Shown: positions 18,543-29,316 of the stretch, in pieces
Layout of the letters: every line of letters starts with the position of its first letter
Numbering within the stretch: position 1 is the first letter of the stretch
Assembly (NCBI RefSeq): GCF_017302275.1
Contig: NZ_JAFLDR010000021.1
Location: 1 to 64,000 of the forward strand
DNA length: 64,000 bases
Source: Sulfuritalea sp.
Lineage (GTDB): Bacteria; Pseudomonadota; Gammaproteobacteria; Burkholderiales; Rhodocyclaceae
Direction: 5' to 3'
Position numbers and translations under genes: made by a program
Notes under the pieces: model-generated
Told to the model about the DNA's origin: nothing
Databases searched by the model: none
What the model saw: the letters and a program-made list of their open reading frames with translations, nothing else

Positions 18543-19930
18543 GAGAAGTCGCCCTCCATGGTTTGCGTCAGATCGCCGTGGGCTACCCGCGAGAGTATTT
18601 CAGAGGTGGATTTCAGCGACTTCTCGGTCGCTTCCAGCATGCCGTTGATGCCTTCGGAGAGCGTGGCAAAAAAGCCATTCTTTCCCGAGAGCGCAATGCG
18701 GCAATCGAGCTTGCCAAGGCTGGCGCCATCAACGATGGTGGAGATTTCGCGTTCGATGGCAATTTCATCAGTACGATCCAGCCACTCCCCGACCGAGCCC
18801 AGCCTTTCATTATTGGCGGTAAACACCGGGTTCGTGATGACGCGATAGGTGCGTCCACCAATGTCCATCTCGGTTTGCACGGTCGTTTCAAGCGCCGACA
18901 GCCGTTTCAATGCCGCGTCCGGATCGGCATACAGCGTGCCGATGCTGCTGCCGACGAATCCGTCGACGCTGAAATTGGCGTTCTGGGCCTTGAGTTGCGG
19001 TTCGATGCGCCGCAGGGTCTCCAGAAGCTTTCTGTTGGCGTAAATGACGCGACCTTCCGGATTGGCGATGCGGACCGGAGTGCTGACATTGTCCAACGCA
19101 ATCTTTACCCTAAGGGTTTCGTCGGCCTGGCGCTTGGTTTCGGCGACTTCGAAGCCCATGCGCGTCTGGAGAACTTGCAGGCCTTGCATGGCCTTGCCGA
19201 TCTCGTCGTTGCGTGCAATGTCGATTACGTTGGAGTAGTTGCCGCGGACGATGTTGGCAAACGTGTCGGTAATTTCGGCGATCGGTTGGCGGATGGCGCG
19301 CTCGATGCCGACGACCGTGAGTGCTGCCAGCGCAAGCGTCGACATGCCGGCGAGCCAGGCCACCAAGGGCAGCCCGAGCAATACGCCGGCGAGGGTTCCG
19401 CCGCCCGCGACCAGGATCGCCAGCATGCCCGCCCAAAGCTTCATGCCAATGTTCCAGTCCTGAATCCGGATGCCACCGGGCTTGACGGCCTTGCCGAAGC
19501 GGATGACGAGTTGCCCCTGGCGCTTTTCACGGAACAGTCGATAAGCCGCCTCGTGGGCCTCTATGGCTTCCCTGGCAGCCTTGCGACGCACCGAGATGTA
19601 GCCGGCGACCTGGCCGTTTTCGACAATCGGCGCCGCGTTGGCCAGCACCCAGTAGTAGTCGCCATTTTTGCAACGGTTCTTGACGTAACCGGTCCATGGC
19701 CGCCCCGCCTTGAGCGTATCCCACAGGTCCTGGAAGGCCTCCACCGGCATGTCGGGATGGCGCACGAGGTTGTGTGGTTCGCCGATCAGCTCGGCCTCGG
19801 TGAAGCCGCTGATGTCGAGGAAGTCCTTGTTGATGTAGGTCATGCGTCCCTTGAGATCGGTCTTGGAAACGATCAAGGTCGCGTCCGTGAGCTGGACCTC
19901 ATTGGTGGTGACCGGCAGATTGGTACGCAT
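17558..19930 (-). CDS. methyl-accepting chemotaxis protein with N-terminal PAS domain (Aer-like)
   Basis: 790 residues. Residues 1-115 form a PAS domain ([24 protein letters not shown]) like that of the redox sensor Aer. A hydrophobic hairpin at about 165-210 is the membrane anchor, with no periplasmic domain. HAMP and a second PAS-like region (about 280-390) follow, then the methylation and signalling helices with the hairpin tip EVRNLAQ region. The tail ends DSTEQWEEF, an xWxxF-type tether. This layout predicts an internal redox or energy sensor; FAD binding would need testing. The last ~330 residues are almost the same as in the next receptor. Confidence 0.95.
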   Translation of the reverse strand: MRTNLPVTTNEVQLTDATLIVSKTDLKGRMTYINKDFLDISGFTEAELIGEPHNLVRHPDMPVEAFQDLWDTLKAGRPWTGYVKNRCKNGDYYWVLANAAPIVENGQVAGYISVRRKAAREAIEAHEAAYRLFREKRQGQLVIRFGKAVKPGGIRIQDWNIGMKLWAGMLAILVAGGGTLAGVLLGLPLVAWLAGMSTLALAALTVVGIERAIRQPIAEITDTFANIVRGNYSNVIDIARNDEIGKAMQGLQVLQTRMGFEVAETKRQADETLRVKIALDNVSTPVRIANPEGRVIYANRKLLETLRRIEPQLKAQNANFSVDGFVGSSIGTLYADPDAALKRLSALETTVQTEMDIGGRTYRVITNPVFTANNERLGSVGEWLDRTDEIAIEREISTIVDGASLGKLDCRIALSGKNGFFATLSEGINGMLEATEKSLKSTSEILSRVAHGDLTQTMEGDFSGIFGQLKDDTNTTIERLREVVGRIKDATEAINIASQEIAAGNSDLSSRTEEQASSLEETSSAMEELNATVRQNAENARQANDLAKTSNAGVVKGGRVVKEVVVTMGEIQASSKKISDIIGVIDSIAFQTNILALNAAVEAARAGEQGRGFAVVASEVRNLAQRSATAAKEIKTLIAESVDKVESGAKLVQEAGTTMDGVVASFQQVAGLVTEIASASKEQSSGIEQTTQAVGQMDEVTQQNAALVEEAAAAAESLEEQARGLVQTVSMFKLAEGASSSHRSTLPAPVLRDATPRQLPPASRPAQRPSAGRKTPPPHLADSTEQWEEF

Positions 19931-19963
19931 GGCAAAACTCCTTGGCTACTGTGCGTTGCTGGC

Positions 19964-19986
19964 GCCGTCTTGCCAGCGCCGACTTT
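19964..19986 (-). repeat. dispersed 23-bp word, copy between the two mcp genes
   Basis: Same sequence as the copy at 17516-17538 and part of the duplicated kilobase. It lies 20 bp past the stop of the receptor at 20006 and 34 bp before the start of the receptor at 17558-19930. Confidence 0.85.
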
Positions 19987-20993
19987 CAGGAATTGGATGA
20001 AGTGATCAGAACTCTTCCCACTGCTCGGTGGAATCGGCGAGATGGGGCGGGGGCGCCTTGCGGCCGGCGGAAGGGCGGGCAGCCGGACGTGAACCGGCCG
20101 GCGGCAACTGGCGCGGCGTCGCATCGCGCAGCACCGGAGCCGGCAGCGTGGAACGGTGGGAGGACGAAGCGCCCTCGGCCAGCTTGAACATGCTCACCGT
20201 CTGCACCAGACCGCGCGCCTGTTCTTCCAGGCTCTCGGCCGCCGCCGCGGCTTCTTCCACCAGCGCCGCGTTCTGCTGCGTCACCTCGTCCATCTGGCCC
20301 ACCGCCTGGGTGGTCTGCTCGATGCCGGAGGACTGTTCCTTCGAGGCCGAGGCGATCTCGGTCACCAGCCCCGCCACCTGCTGGAAGCTTGCCACCACCT
20401 CGTCCATCGTCGTCCCGGCTTCCTGCACCAGCTTGGCCCCGGACTCGACCTTGTCCACCGACTCGGCGATCAGGGTCTTGATCTCCTTGGCCGCCGTGGC
20501 CGAACGCTGCGCCAGGTTGCGCACTTCGCTGGCCACCACGGCAAAGCCGCGGCCCTGCTCTCCGGCACGGGCGGCTTCCACCGCCGCGTTGAGCGCCAGG
20601 ATGTTGGTCTGGAAAGCGATCGAATCGATCACGCCGATGATGTCCGAGATCTTCTTCGAGCTGGCCTGGATCTCGCCCATGGTCACCACCACTTCCTTCA
20701 CCACCCGGCCGCCCTTGACCACCCCGGCGTTCGAGGTCTTGGCCAGGTCATTGGCCTGGCGCGCGTTCTCGGCGTTCTGGCGCACCGTGGCGTTGAGCTC
20801 TTCCATGGCCGACGAGGTTTCCTCCAGGCTGGAGGCCTGCTCTTCGGTGCGGCTGGACAGATCGGAATTGCCGGCGGCGATTTCCTGCGAGGCGATGTTG
20901 ATCGCTTCGGTCGCGTCCTTGATGCGGCCCACCACTTCGCGCAAGCGCTCGATGGTGGTGTTGGTGTCGTCCTTCAACTGGCCGAAGATGCCT
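19964..20993 (-). repeat. 1.03-kb near-identical direct repeat, copy 2 (receptor 3' end)
   Basis: Partner of 17516-18542. The 3 bp of extra length correspond to an added residue in the Pro/Arg-rich tail ([14 protein letters not shown] here, [13 protein letters not shown] in copy 1). It begins and ends abruptly, which suggests recent duplication or gene conversion. Confidence 0.9.
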
Positions 20994-22405
20994 TCGTACT
21001 CGGCGTCGATCTTATGCGTCAGGTCGCCGGCGGATACGCGCTGCAGCACGCTGGCGACATCCGTGAGGCCGCTCTGCGTTACCTCCGACAGGCGGTTGAG
21101 GCCTTCCGACAACTGCCTGAAGAAGCCTTCCTTGCCTTCCAGCGGCAGCCGGGTTTCGAAGTCGCCGCGCAAGGCGCCATCGACCATGCCGGCGACTTCC
21201 TTTTCGATGCGCACTTCGTCGGTGCGGTCGAGCCACTCGGCGACGGCGCCCAGGCGCTCGCCCTTGTCGTTGATCACCGGACTGGCGGTAACGCGCAGGA
21301 AGCGGTCGCTGATTTCCAGGTTGGCGACGTAGGTGTTGGTGAAGCTCCCCAGCAGTTTTGCCTGGTGCGCCGGGTTCTTGTGGAAGGTGTCGATGTTCGC
21401 GCCGATCATCCTGTCGGCGTCGAAGTTGGGCAACTGCTTGCGGATCGCGGCTTCGGCGCCCTTGAGGATCTTCTTCACCGAGTTGTTGGCGTAGATGATC
21501 GTGCGTTCGGTGTTGGCGATCATCACCCCGGTCGACACATTGTCCAGCGCGATCTTGATGCGCAGGGTTTCGGCGGCTTGTTGGCGCTCGGTTTCAATGC
21601 TGTCGAGCAGGCGACCCTGCATCGACTTGAGTGCGCAAAGCAGCGATACCATCTCGTTGCGGCCATCGATCTCGATGTCGTTGTCGAGCTTGCCCTCGGC
21701 GATCGCGTTCGCCACCTCGACCGAACGCCGCAGCGGCAGGGTGATGCCGCGCGCCACCAGATAGCCGAAGCCGGCCATGAGAACCAGCGCCAACAGGCCG
21801 ATGCCGACGATCAGCTTGCGTTCCAGGGCGTAGTCGCGCAGCCCGGTCTCGAAATTGCTCTTGCCTTCGTCGGCGATGAATCGGGTATAGGCGTCGGCAG
21901 CGCGCGTGGCCTCGGTGTAGAGCGGGTTGATCTTGCTCAGCAGAATGTGGTTGGCGCCGTCGAAATCCTTGGCCAGGATGGCTTCGCGTGCCGGGTTGAG
22001 GCCTTCCGCGACGTAGCGCCCCCGGGCTGCCGCATAGGCATCGAAGGGCTTCTTCTCGTCCGGGTCCATTGAATGCTTCTGTATCTCGGCGACGACGGCG
22101 CTGATTTCGTCGCGGTTCTTGACCATCTGGTCGAGATGCCTGCCAACCGGATGGTCGTGCAACTTCGCATACTTGCCCGCCGGATCGTGTTGCAGCGCCA
22201 GCATGATCTGGGCCCGATTGTCGCCCATCAGCCACTGGATCCGGCCAATCTGCTCGGTCCGCCGCAGATTGTGGGAATACAGCTCCTCGACCGAGCTCAG
22301 CATGGTCGAGATGCCCGAGATGCCGATGGCCGCGATGCCGGCAAGCGCCACCACGCCAAAGGTGATGAGGATCAGCAGGCGTTGTCCTACGTTCAGATTC
22401 TTCAT
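20006..22405 (-). CDS. methyl-accepting chemotaxis protein with periplasmic four-helix bundle
   Basis: 799 residues. TM1 is at about 8-32 and a periplasmic four-helix-bundle sensor at about 33-188 ([20 protein letters not shown] is typical of the 4HB_MCP family). TM2 is at about 190-212, followed by HAMP, a PAS-like region (about 285-400), a second HAMP-like segment and the signalling domain. It ends DSTEQWEEF, a probable CheR/CheB tether. The sensor half is unrelated to that of the receptor at 17558, while the signalling half is nearly identical, so the two receptors differ in input and share output. The ligand is unknown. Confidence 0.95.
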   Translation of the reverse strand: MKNLNVGQRLLILITFGVVALAGIAAIGISGISTMLSSVEELYSHNLRRTEQIGRIQWLMGDNRAQIMLALQHDPAGKYAKLHDHPVGRHLDQMVKNRDEISAVVAEIQKHSMDPDEKKPFDAYAAARGRYVAEGLNPAREAILAKDFDGANHILLSKINPLYTEATRAADAYTRFIADEGKSNFETGLRDYALERKLIVGIGLLALVLMAGFGYLVARGITLPLRRSVEVANAIAEGKLDNDIEIDGRNEMVSLLCALKSMQGRLLDSIETERQQAAETLRIKIALDNVSTGVMIANTERTIIYANNSVKKILKGAEAAIRKQLPNFDADRMIGANIDTFHKNPAHQAKLLGSFTNTYVANLEISDRFLRVTASPVINDKGERLGAVAEWLDRTDEVRIEKEVAGMVDGALRGDFETRLPLEGKEGFFRQLSEGLNRLSEVTQSGLTDVASVLQRVSAGDLTHKIDAEYEGIFGQLKDDTNTTIERLREVVGRIKDATEAINIASQEIAAGNSDLSSRTEEQASSLEETSSAMEELNATVRQNAENARQANDLAKTSNAGVVKGGRVVKEVVVTMGEIQASSKKISDIIGVIDSIAFQTNILALNAAVEAARAGEQGRGFAVVASEVRNLAQRSATAAKEIKTLIAESVDKVESGAKLVQEAGTTMDEVVASFQQVAGLVTEIASASKEQSSGIEQTTQAVGQMDEVTQQNAALVEEAAAAAESLEEQARGLVQTVSMFKLAEGASSSHRSTLPAPVLRDATPRQLPPAGSRPAARPSAGRKAPPPHLADSTEQWEEF

Positions 22406-22418
22406 GATTCGTCTTTCT

Positions 22419-22928
22419 TCAAGCCAGGGTTTCGTCGACCAGCGCCATTTCGGACGAGAGCATCAGGCGCTCGATATCGACCACGATCAGCATGCGCTCG
22501 TCGAGGGAGCACAGGCCCTTGATGTAGCGGGTGTCGACGCTGGCCGAGAACTCGGGTGCCGGGCGGATGTTGTCCTGGCGCAGCATGGTCACGTCGGAGA
22601 CGCTGTCGACCACCATGCCGACCACGCGCGTGCCCAGGTTGAGGATGATGACCACGGTGAAGGGCGTGTATTCCGCGGTGCCGACGCCAAACTTGATGCG
22701 CAGATCGACGATGGGCACGATGGTGCCGCGCAGGTTGATCACGCCCTTGAGAAAGGGCGGCGCGTTGGCGATCGTGGTCGGCGCTTCGTAGCCGCGGATC
22801 TCCTGCACCTTGAGGATGTCGATCGCGTATTCCTCGGTGCCGAGGGTGTAGGTCAGGTATTCGTCGGCCTGACCGCCTTCGCCCGCCATGTCCTTGCGCG
22901 TCGTTGCCAGTTCCTGTGCCATCATCAT
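22419..22928 (-). CDS. cheW: chemotaxis coupling protein CheW
   Basis: 169 residues. A single CheW domain with [37 protein letters not shown] and the C-terminal IVVDIERLM. It couples receptors to CheA. The first residues are Met-Met-Met, so the exact start (22928, 22925 or 22922) is uncertain. It lies between cheA and the receptors, 13 bp before the next gene. Confidence 0.97.
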   Translation of the reverse strand: MMMAQELATTRKDMAGEGGQADEYLTYTLGTEEYAIDILKVQEIRGYEAPTTIANAPPFLKGVINLRGTIVPIVDLRIKFGVGTAEYTPFTVVIILNLGTRVVGMVVDSVSDVTMLRQDNIRPAPEFSASVDTRYIKGLCSLDERMLIVVDIERLMLSSEMALVDETLA

Positions 22929-22950
22929 TTTTGCTTTCCTAGGGTCGTAC

Positions 22951-25173
22951 TCAGGCCGCGGCCGGCAGGCTGGCCCTGGCCATCTGCGCCAGCGCCGCGA
23001 TGTCGAGGATCAGGGCGACGTGGCCGTCGCCCATGATGGTGGCTCCGGAGACGCCGGCCACCTTGCGGTAATTGGTTTCCAGGCTCTTGATCACCACCTG
23101 GTGCTGCCCGAGCAGGGCGTCGATGAACAGTGCGGCCTTGATGCCGTCGGCTTCGACCACCACCATGATTCCGTGCTCAAGGCGCGTCTCGGCGCCGGGA
23201 ATGCCGAAGATTTCGTGCAAGGCCACAACCGGGAGGAATTCGCCGCGCACCTGGATCAGGCGCTCGACGCCGGCGATGCCGCGCACCATGTTGCGCTCGA
23301 CCTGCAGCGATTCGACCACGTAGCCCAGCGGGATGATGTAGGTTTCCTTGCCGGCGGCCACCGACATGCCGTCGAGGATGGCCAGGGTCAGCGGCAGGCG
23401 CACCGTCATGCGCGTGCCGATGCCGCGCATGGATTCGATGTCGACACGGCCGCCCATGGCCCCGATGTTGCGCTTGACCACGTCCATGCCGACCCCACGA
23501 CCGGAGACTTCGGTCACCTGCTCGGCGGTGGAGAAGCCGGGTTCGAAGATCAACTGCCAGACTTCGCCGTCGCTCATCTGCTCATTGACGTTGAAGCCGC
23601 GTTCGCGCGCCTTCGACAGGATGCGCGGGCGGTCGAGGCCGGCGCCGTCGTCGGCGACCTCGATGACGATGTTGCCGCCCTGATGGTAGGCCTTGAGCGT
23701 GATATTGCCGACCGGCGATTTGCCCTTGGCAATGCGCTCGTCGGGCATTTCGATGCCGTGATCGAGGCTGTTGCGCACCAGGTGCGTCAGCGGGTCGGCG
23801 ATGCGTTCGATCAGACCCTTGTCGAGTTCCGTGCCCTCGCCGATGGTCTTGAGCTCGATCTGCTTGTTCAGCTTTTGCGCCAGGTCGCGCACCACGCGCG
23901 GGAAGCGCGAGAACACCACCGAGATCGGCATCATGCGGATCGACATCACCGATTCCTGCATGTCGCGGGTGTTGCGTTCGAGTTGCGCCAGCCCGTTGTG
24001 CAGGCGTTCGAATTGCACCGGGTCGAGCACCGAGGCGGATTGCGCCAGCATGGCCTGGGTGATCACCAGTTCGCCGACCAGGTTGATCAGCTTGTCCACC
24101 TTGGGAATGTCGACGCGAATCGAGGACTCGGTGGCGCCGCCGCGCGGTGCGGCGCGGCGGTCGCCGCGCTCACGGTCGCGCCGCTCGACGGCGGGCGGCG
24201 CGACGGCGAGCGCGGGGGCCGGGCCATCGGTTGCAAGAGTCGGCGCTGGCGCTACGGCGGCGTTGGCCGGTGGCGTCGGAAGGTCGACAAAAAAGCCGTG
24301 GGAGTCGTCCGTCGCCACGGTGGGTTGCGGCGTGCCGGCGGGCGCGTCATCGAACAGGCCCCAGGCGGCGTCGGCAGCGGGTACCGGTGTAGACGATCCG
24401 GTGGGTGCGTCGTCGAAGAGACCCCAGGCATCGCCATTCTTTGGTTCGGCGGCAGGGGCATCATCAAAGAAGCCGTAACTGTCGTCGCCGGTCGCGTCGT
24501 CGCCGATCCGTATGCTGTCGCTGCGGGCGACGAACTCGACCATGCCGCGCAGCACCGCCGGGTCGGCCTCGGTGGAGACTTCGATGCGCCAGGCGCCGGA
24601 AGCGTCGCCGGGCCTTGCCACCACGCGCGCCGGCCACTGGGTCGAAATCTCGTCGACCAGGTTTCGTACCGCGGATGCGGCGGCGTCGGCGTCGCCTTCG
24701 TCAAGGGCGAAGCTGACCGCGACATTTGTGCTGACGGTGGCGTCGGGCGTCGGTTCGCCGTTCTCCGCCGCGGAATCGCGCGGTGCATCGTCGGCCAGGG
24801 CGGCCAGGCGCGTGCAGGTGTTGCCGACCCGTGCCGGATCGGCGGCCTCGCCTCCGCGATGGGCCGCCAGCAGGTCCTTGAGCAGGTCGCCGGCATCGAG
24901 GAAGGCATCGATCATGGCGGCGCGCAAGGCCAGTTCGCCCTTGCGGATGCGATCGAGAAGGTTTTCCAGCACATGCGTGACTTCGGCCAGGTCGGTGAAA
25001 CCGAAGGTTCCCGCTGAGCCCTTGATCGAATGCGCCGCGCGGAAGATGGCGTTGAGTTGTTCCGGGTCCGGGTCCTCGATATCGAGATCCAGCAGCAGCG
25101 CTTCCATGCCGGCGAGGTGCTCCTGGGCTTCCTCGAAGAAGATCTGATAGAACTGGCTGAGATCGACTGACAT
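22951..25173 (-). CDS. cheA: chemotaxis sensor histidine kinase CheA
   Basis: 740 residues. P1 HPt domain with phospho-accepting His48 ([15 protein letters not shown]); a variable region (about 130-345); P3 dimerisation; P4 ATPase with N box [12 protein letters not shown] and G1 box [10 protein letters not shown]5 CheW-like regulatory domain. The variable region contains four copies of a short motif of the form GxFDDAP (about 232-299) separated by 10-14 residues, and a copy of the dispersed 23-bp word read in reverse as AVAPAPTL. It phosphorylates CheY and CheB. Confidence 0.98.
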   Translation of the reverse strand: MSVDLSQFYQIFFEEAQEHLAGMEALLLDLDIEDPDPEQLNAIFRAAHSIKGSAGTFGFTDLAEVTHVLENLLDRIRKGELALRAAMIDAFLDAGDLLKDLLAAHRGGEAADPARVGNTCTRLAALADDAPRDSAAENGEPTPDATVSTNVAVSFALDEGDADAAASAVRNLVDEISTQWPARVVARPGDASGAWRIEVSTEADPAVLRGMVEFVARSDSIRIGDDATGDDSYGFFDDAPAAEPKNGDAWGLFDDAPTGSSTPVPAADAAWGLFDDAPAGTPQPTVATDDSHGFFVDLPTPPANAAVAPAPTLATDGPAPALAVAPPAVERRDRERGDRRAAPRGGATESSIRVDIPKVDKLINLVGELVITQAMLAQSASVLDPVQFERLHNGLAQLERNTRDMQESVMSIRMMPISVVFSRFPRVVRDLAQKLNKQIELKTIGEGTELDKGLIERIADPLTHLVRNSLDHGIEMPDERIAKGKSPVGNITLKAYHQGGNIVIEVADDGAGLDRPRILSKARERGFNVNEQMSDGEVWQLIFEPGFSTAEQVTEVSGRGVGMDVVKRNIGAMGGRVDIESMRGIGTRMTVRLPLTLAILDGMSVAAGKETYIIPLGYVVESLQVERNMVRGIAGVERLIQVRGEFLPVVALHEIFGIPGAETRLEHGIMVVVEADGIKAALFIDALLGQHQVVIKSLETNYRKVAGVSGATIMGDGHVALILDIAALAQMARASLPAAA
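24236..24258 (+). repeat. dispersed 23-bp word, copy in cheA
   Basis: The plus strand reads AGAGTCGGCGCTGGC, then GCT, then ACGGC, with TTGCA before it. cheA lies on the other strand and translates it as AVAPAPTL, inside the flexible linker. Confidence 0.85.
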
Positions 25174-25203
25174 TGCGGCTTATGCCTGGGTCTGATGGAC
25201 GTG

Positions 25204-25569
25204 TCAGCCGATGACCTTCTTGACCACATCGAGCAGCTTTTGCGGGTCGAAGGGTTTGACCAGCCAGCCGGTTGCGCCGGCGGCCTTGCCCTGGGCTTTC
25301 ATCGCGTCCGATGATTCGGTGGTCAGCATCAGGATCGGCGTGCCGCGGTATTGGGTGACGCCGCGCAGGTTCCTGACCAGGGTCAGCCCGTCCATGCGCG
25401 GCATGTTCTGGTCTGTGAGGACCAGGTCGAATCCGCGTGCCTTGGCTTTGGCCAGACCGTCCACGCCGTCGGCGGCTTCCACCACGTCATAGCCGGCGTT
25501 CTTCAAGGTAAACGCCACCATCTGGCGAATGGAGGGTGAATCGTCCACTGCAAGTACGGCTTTGACCAT
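25204..25569 (-). CDS. cheY: chemotaxis response regulator CheY
   Basis: A 121-residue single receiver domain with Asp9/Asp10 (acidic pocket), phospho-acceptor Asp53 (VLTDQNMPRMDG), Thr83 and Lys105 (WLVKPFDP). It carries the signal from CheA to the flagellar motor or to another output. 30 bp upstream of cheA. No cheZ is present in the cluster, so CheY dephosphorylation must rely on something else. Confidence 0.95.
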   Translation of the reverse strand: MVKAVLAVDDSPSIRQMVAFTLKNAGYDVVEAADGVDGLAKAKARGFDLVLTDQNMPRMDGLTLVRNLRGVTQYRGTPILMLTTESSDAMKAQGKAAGATGWLVKPFDPQKLLDVVKKVIG

Positions 25570-25603
25570 TTTCTGCTCCCTCAGGGTTTGCTGAGCCTAT
25601 CGT

Positions 25604-26827
25604 TCAAAACAGTTCGACTTCGCCGCGCTTCATCTCGGTCTGGCTCACGGGGCAGTTCGCGGTGCCCAGCGCCATCTGCTGCAGTCTCTCGGATATGCGG
25701 CGGGTTTCGGATTTCAGTGCGTCAAGGGCATGCGGGGCGTCGGGTATCGCCGCCTTGTCGTGGAGGGATTGCGCGAGCGCGCCGAGGTGTCTCGACACGT
25801 CATCAATGGCATCCGCGCGGCGGCCGACATGGCCTAGGAGTTGCGAAACTATGTCCTGGAACTGCAGCGCGGTGACCGCTCGTCCGACCTGGACATCGAC
25901 CTGATCGGCAATCGCACCGAGTTCTTCGATGGCGACTCCGCGTTTCTGGTTCTGCGTCTCCATAATGGTGATCACCCGCTCTACGTTAGCCTTCGATTCG
26001 AGCGCGAATGTCATGTCGTGACTGGCCAATTGCTGGATTGCCGCTTCGGTCTGCTTCACCGTGACCTGCATGCTCTGGATCACCATGTTGATCTGCTGGC
26101 TGAACTGGGCGGTTCGCCCGGAAAGATCGCGAACTTCATCGGCAACCACCGCGAAGCCGCGTCCGGCTTCGCCGGCACGGGCCGCCTCGATCGCGGCATT
26201 GAGCGCCAGCAGGTTGGTCTGCTTCGCAATCGAGCCGATCTCGGAAAGGAATGACTGCACGTCCTTGGTGCGCGCCACGATGTTGTCGGTCAGATCGACA
26301 AGTTCCATGCCGATTTTGCTGCTCTCGACGATGCTGTCGACCACGCGTTGCATCACCGACGAAGTGCCCTTGACGAAGTTATCGAACTTGTGGCGCTCGA
26401 CGCCGTCGTCGTCGCCATCCTGGGTGACGGAAATGGACACATCGCGCTGGTGCCGGGTATGTTCCTGCATGGTGGTGAAGCTGCCGGTCAGACCGACGAT
26501 CGCCTCCGACAACAGGCTCTGCACCTGCCCGAGTTCGCCGCGCAGGGAGCCCAACTGCGCGGAGAACTGGTTCGAACATTCGCTCAGCAGGCGGTGGAAC
26601 TCCTCCAGCAAGTCTTGCTGTTCCTGTTTCGGATTTTTCCGGCCTTCGGCATCGCGCATTGTCTTCCTTGCGACCAGGACGGCAATGGCCTGCCATCCGA
26701 TTGCCGCCGGGATCAGGGCAAGCCACACCGATGGACTGTGCCCGGCGCTGGCTGCCATCGAGGTGCCGGCACCGATCAGCAAGACCCAGCCAAATCCGAG
26801 CATTGAGCTCTTGTCGAGGAATTTCAT
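25604..26827 (-). CDS. membrane-anchored methyl-accepting chemotaxis-type protein with VELF tail
   Basis: 407 residues from ATG 26827, chosen because [20 protein letters not shown] begins directly with the membrane hairpin; a longer frame from 26962 adds 45 atypical residues. Two membrane segments (about 8-25 and 32-52) leave almost no periplasmic part. The signalling tip region ([20 protein letters not shown]) is clear. A C-terminal helical part with [14 protein letters not shown] ends MKRGEVELF. Without an input domain it may act as an adaptor receptor or sense through the cytoplasmic helices. It is the first gene of the chemotaxis operon. Confidence 0.88.
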   Translation of the reverse strand: MKFLDKSSMLGFGWVLLIGAGTSMAASAGHSPSVWLALIPAAIGWQAIAVLVARKTMRDAEGRKNPKQEQQDLLEEFHRLLSECSNQFSAQLGSLRGELGQVQSLLSEAIVGLTGSFTTMQEHTRHQRDVSISVTQDGDDDGVERHKFDNFVKGTSSVMQRVVDSIVESSKIGMELVDLTDNIVARTKDVQSFLSEIGSIAKQTNLLALNAAIEAARAGEAGRGFAVVADEVRDLSGRTAQFSQQINMVIQSMQVTVKQTEAAIQQLASHDMTFALESKANVERVITIMETQNQKRGVAIEELGAIADQVDVQVGRAVTALQFQDIVSQLLGHVGRRADAIDDVSRHLGALAQSLHDKAAIPDAPHALDALKSETRRISERLQQMALGTANCPVSQTEMKRGEVELF

Positions 26828-27182
26828 GACGTGTGCGACCTGCCGGGGAGATCTCGCATGCGTTCCAACAGGCACGGCACGAGCGTCCAATGCGGTCGGT
26901 CCGCGAATGTCGATCGACAACCGCCGCGAAGCTTGCTTGCATAGTCGAGTGCCAGCCGGCATGTGCCCATGAAAATCCCCACGATCTGTAAATGATTGGG
27001 TTCCAGTCCGCCCCGTGGCTGGAAAGGAAATGTCTCCGCATCCCGGGAACGCATCGTCTCAAATCGCCGGGAAATTGTTTATCCGTGAAATACGCGACAA
27101 ACTGCGGAATCTACGTAGATCGACATATATGCGCCTCAATTTGTTGCATCATTCGCGCAGGACACATTAGGGAGGTTTCGCC
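26828..27182 (+). other. 355-bp divergent intergenic region between the chemotaxis operon and the STAS gene
   Basis: It must hold the promoters of the minus-strand chemotaxis operon and the plus-strand STAS gene. The 27060-27160 part is locally AT-rich, unlike the rest of the window. I see no convincing sigma28 or sigma70 pair. Only the ribosome binding site GGGAGG before the STAS ATG (about 27170) is clear. Confidence 0.5.
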
Positions 27183-27488
27183 ATGCAGATCACACTGAAG
27201 ACGGAGAGAAATCGCGCGACCGTTCGCCTGGTCGGACGATTCGAATTCAGCATGCATAGGGAGTTTCGCGAAGCGGTGGACACGGCGCTGCAGAACAAGG
27301 ACGTTGATGCGCTGGTGATCGACCTCGCGGGAGTGGAGTACCTTGATAGTTCGGCGCTGGGAATGCTCCTGATGTTGCGTGATCGGGCCAACACCTCCAA
27401 AAAGGTTGTGTCCCTGGCCAACCCGCGGGGAATGGTCAAGCAGGCGCTGGATATCGCCAAGTTTGACAAATTGTTCCCGATCGTCTGA
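27183..27488 (+). CDS. STAS-domain anti-sigma-factor-antagonist-like protein
   Basis: A 101-residue single STAS domain. The conserved loop EYLDSSALGML contains the serine that is phosphorylated in SpoIIAA-type proteins (Ser56). Such proteins are switched by a partner kinase (HATPase domain) and a PP2C phosphatase. Both activities are encoded in the next two genes, so this is probably the output switch of a local partner-switching system. No sigma factor gene is adjacent, so the final target is unknown. Confidence 0.93.
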   Translation: MQITLKTERNRATVRLVGRFEFSMHREFREAVDTALQNKDVDALVIDLAGVEYLDSSALGMLLMLRDRANTSKKVVSLANPRGMVKQALDIAKFDKLFPIV

Positions 27489-27502
27489 TCCCGGCAGGGG
27501 TT

Positions 27503-29209
27503 ATGCATATGGCAACGCCCGCTGATACACCGATCAAGGTACTTGTCGCGGACGACCAGAAGTCGAACCGGCACATCCTGGAAGTGTTCCTGCGCCAGGA
27601 AGGGCATACGGTGATCGTCGCCAGCGATGGCCGGGAAGCGGTGGAGTTGCATCGCAGGGAACAGCCGGACCTCGTGCTGCTCGATGTCGTGATGCCGGTC
27701 ATGGATGGCCTCGAGGCGGCGCGCCTGATCAACGCCGAGTCCGGCGAGGTACATACCCCGATACTGTTCCTTTCCATGGCAAAGGATCAGCGGACGGTGC
27801 TCGACGGCCTCGAATTGGCGGACGACTTCATCTCCAAGCCGATCAACTTCGGCTTGCTGCGAGCCAAGTTGCGTGCCTTCATCCGCCTGGTAAGGACGCA
27901 GCGCACACTGCGGGTGCAGCAGCGGCGGATCGAATCGTTCAACGACGAAATGCGCCGTGAGAGCGAGGTGGCGTCGTTCATCCTGAATCGGGTGCTGGCG
28001 CACACCGAGCAACCTGATGGGCATTCCCTGCAATACAGGGTGGTCCCCGCAGCCCTGTTCAGCGGTGACGTGGTCTTTGCCCGGCGCACACCCAGCGGAC
28101 GCTTGCATGTGCTGCTGGCGGACGCCGTTGGCCATGGCTTGCCGGCGGCCATCAATATCCTGCCCCTGTACTTCCCGTTCGAAGCCATGTCGCGCAAGGG
28201 CTACCCGATATCCACACTGGCACGGGAACTCAATCGGCGGGTGCGCGATCTGTTTCCCCGCGATCGCTTCGTCGCGGCGATCCTGGCCAGCATTGATGCC
28301 GAGGCGGGGGTCGTCGAGGTCTGGAACGGGGGGAGTCCGCCCGCCCTGATGGTTCGGCCGGACGGACGGATCGCGGAGCGTGTCGACTCGATGCAGATGG
28401 CGTTGGGTATCAACGACGACGACCCGAAGTTGTTCGAGACGCGGCGGGTGGATTTTTCGGTGGGCGACCAGTTGATCCTGTTTTCTGATGGCATATGGGA
28501 AAGTCCGACCTTTGCCGGCGACGATCCAACGCTTCCGGTTGAAGCGTTGCTCAGGGCTACGCCTCCCCCGACCAGGATGGACGCCCTGGTCGAGAGGGCG
28601 CTCGCCGCGGGGCAGTTCGATGACCTATCGGTAATGGTGCTGACCCAGCGCGAAACGGTAACCAGGGAGGCACGGCCACGCGCGGCCCAGGTCGGCGTGG
28701 CGACCGACCGTCTTGCCTTGCAACTCGGTGCCGAGGCGCTGCGCAATCCGGGCGTCATCGATGACGTGCTTTCCATGGCCGGCGCGCTTGGCTTCGTCGG
28801 CCACTTTCCCAAGCTCCCGGCCATATTTTTCGAGCTGTTCGCCAATGCGCTCGAACATGGCGTATTGAACCTGGCATCCGGGAACAAGTACCTGTCGAGC
28901 GAGGGCTACCTGGAATATTTCGCGGAAAAGCAGCGTCGCCTGGACGTTCTGGCCGACGGCTTCATAGCGGTCGAAATGGCGCTGGATTCCATTGCCGGCA
29001 AGCAGGTATTGCGACTCATGGTGTCCGACAGCGGCAGAGGTTTCAGGGTATTCGACTTCGCCCCGGAGGGACCGGCGGACGATTGCGTCTCCGCCGGACA
29101 TGGTCTGGCACTGGTGCGTGGCATGGCGTTGCACCTGACGCACAACAAACAGGGCAACGAGGCAATCGCCCTCATAGGCCATGTGGACGGCGGCGTGCCG
29201 GAACGATGA
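27503..29209 (+). CDS. response regulator with PP2C (SpoIIE-type) phosphatase and C-terminal ATPase domain
   Basis: 568 residues. Receiver domain 10-130 with Asp17/Asp18 and phospho-acceptor Asp61; a coiled linker; PP2C phosphatase at about 170-385 (LLADAVGHGLPAAINILPLY, FDDLSVMVL); C-terminal HATPase_c-like domain at about 410-560 (IFFELFANALEHGVL as N box, VSDSGRGFRVFD as G1 box). Phosphatase and kinase-like domains in one chain suggest that it can both dephosphorylate and phosphorylate the STAS protein, as HsbR does to HsbA in Pseudomonas. Start 27503 or 27509. Confidence 0.92.
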   Translation: MHMATPADTPIKVLVADDQKSNRHILEVFLRQEGHTVIVASDGREAVELHRREQPDLVLLDVVMPVMDGLEAARLINAESGEVHTPILFLSMAKDQRTVLDGLELADDFISKPINFGLLRAKLRAFIRLVRTQRTLRVQQRRIESFNDEMRRESEVASFILNRVLAHTEQPDGHSLQYRVVPAALFSGDVVFARRTPSGRLHVLLADAVGHGLPAAINILPLYFPFEAMSRKGYPISTLARELNRRVRDLFPRDRFVAAILASIDAEAGVVEVWNGGSPPALMVRPDGRIAERVDSMQMALGINDDDPKLFETRRVDFSVGDQLILFSDGIWESPTFAGDDPTLPVEALLRATPPPTRMDALVERALAAGQFDDLSVMVLTQRETVTREARPRAAQVGVATDRLALQLGAEALRNPGVIDDVLSMAGALGFVGHFPKLPAIFFELFANALEHGVLNLASGNKYLSSEGYLEYFAEKQRRLDVLADGFIAVEMALDSIAGKQVLRLMVSDSGRGFRVFDFAPEGPADDCVSAGHGLALVRGMALHLTHNKQGNEAIALIGHVDGGVPER

Positions 29210-29316
29210 TTGATATTGATGAAGCACGATCCGAGCTCGTGCATCGAGTCATCCCGCCCGGCAGGGGATGCCATGCCGCCGGTTCGCTGGAACCGGGATC
29301 GGGCTGAATCGGAGCA

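Noticed and set aside
20156-22072. 638-residue open frame opposite the receptor at 20006-22405
   Set aside because: Antisense shadow. A similar antisense frame lies opposite the first receptor, as expected from the duplicated DNA.
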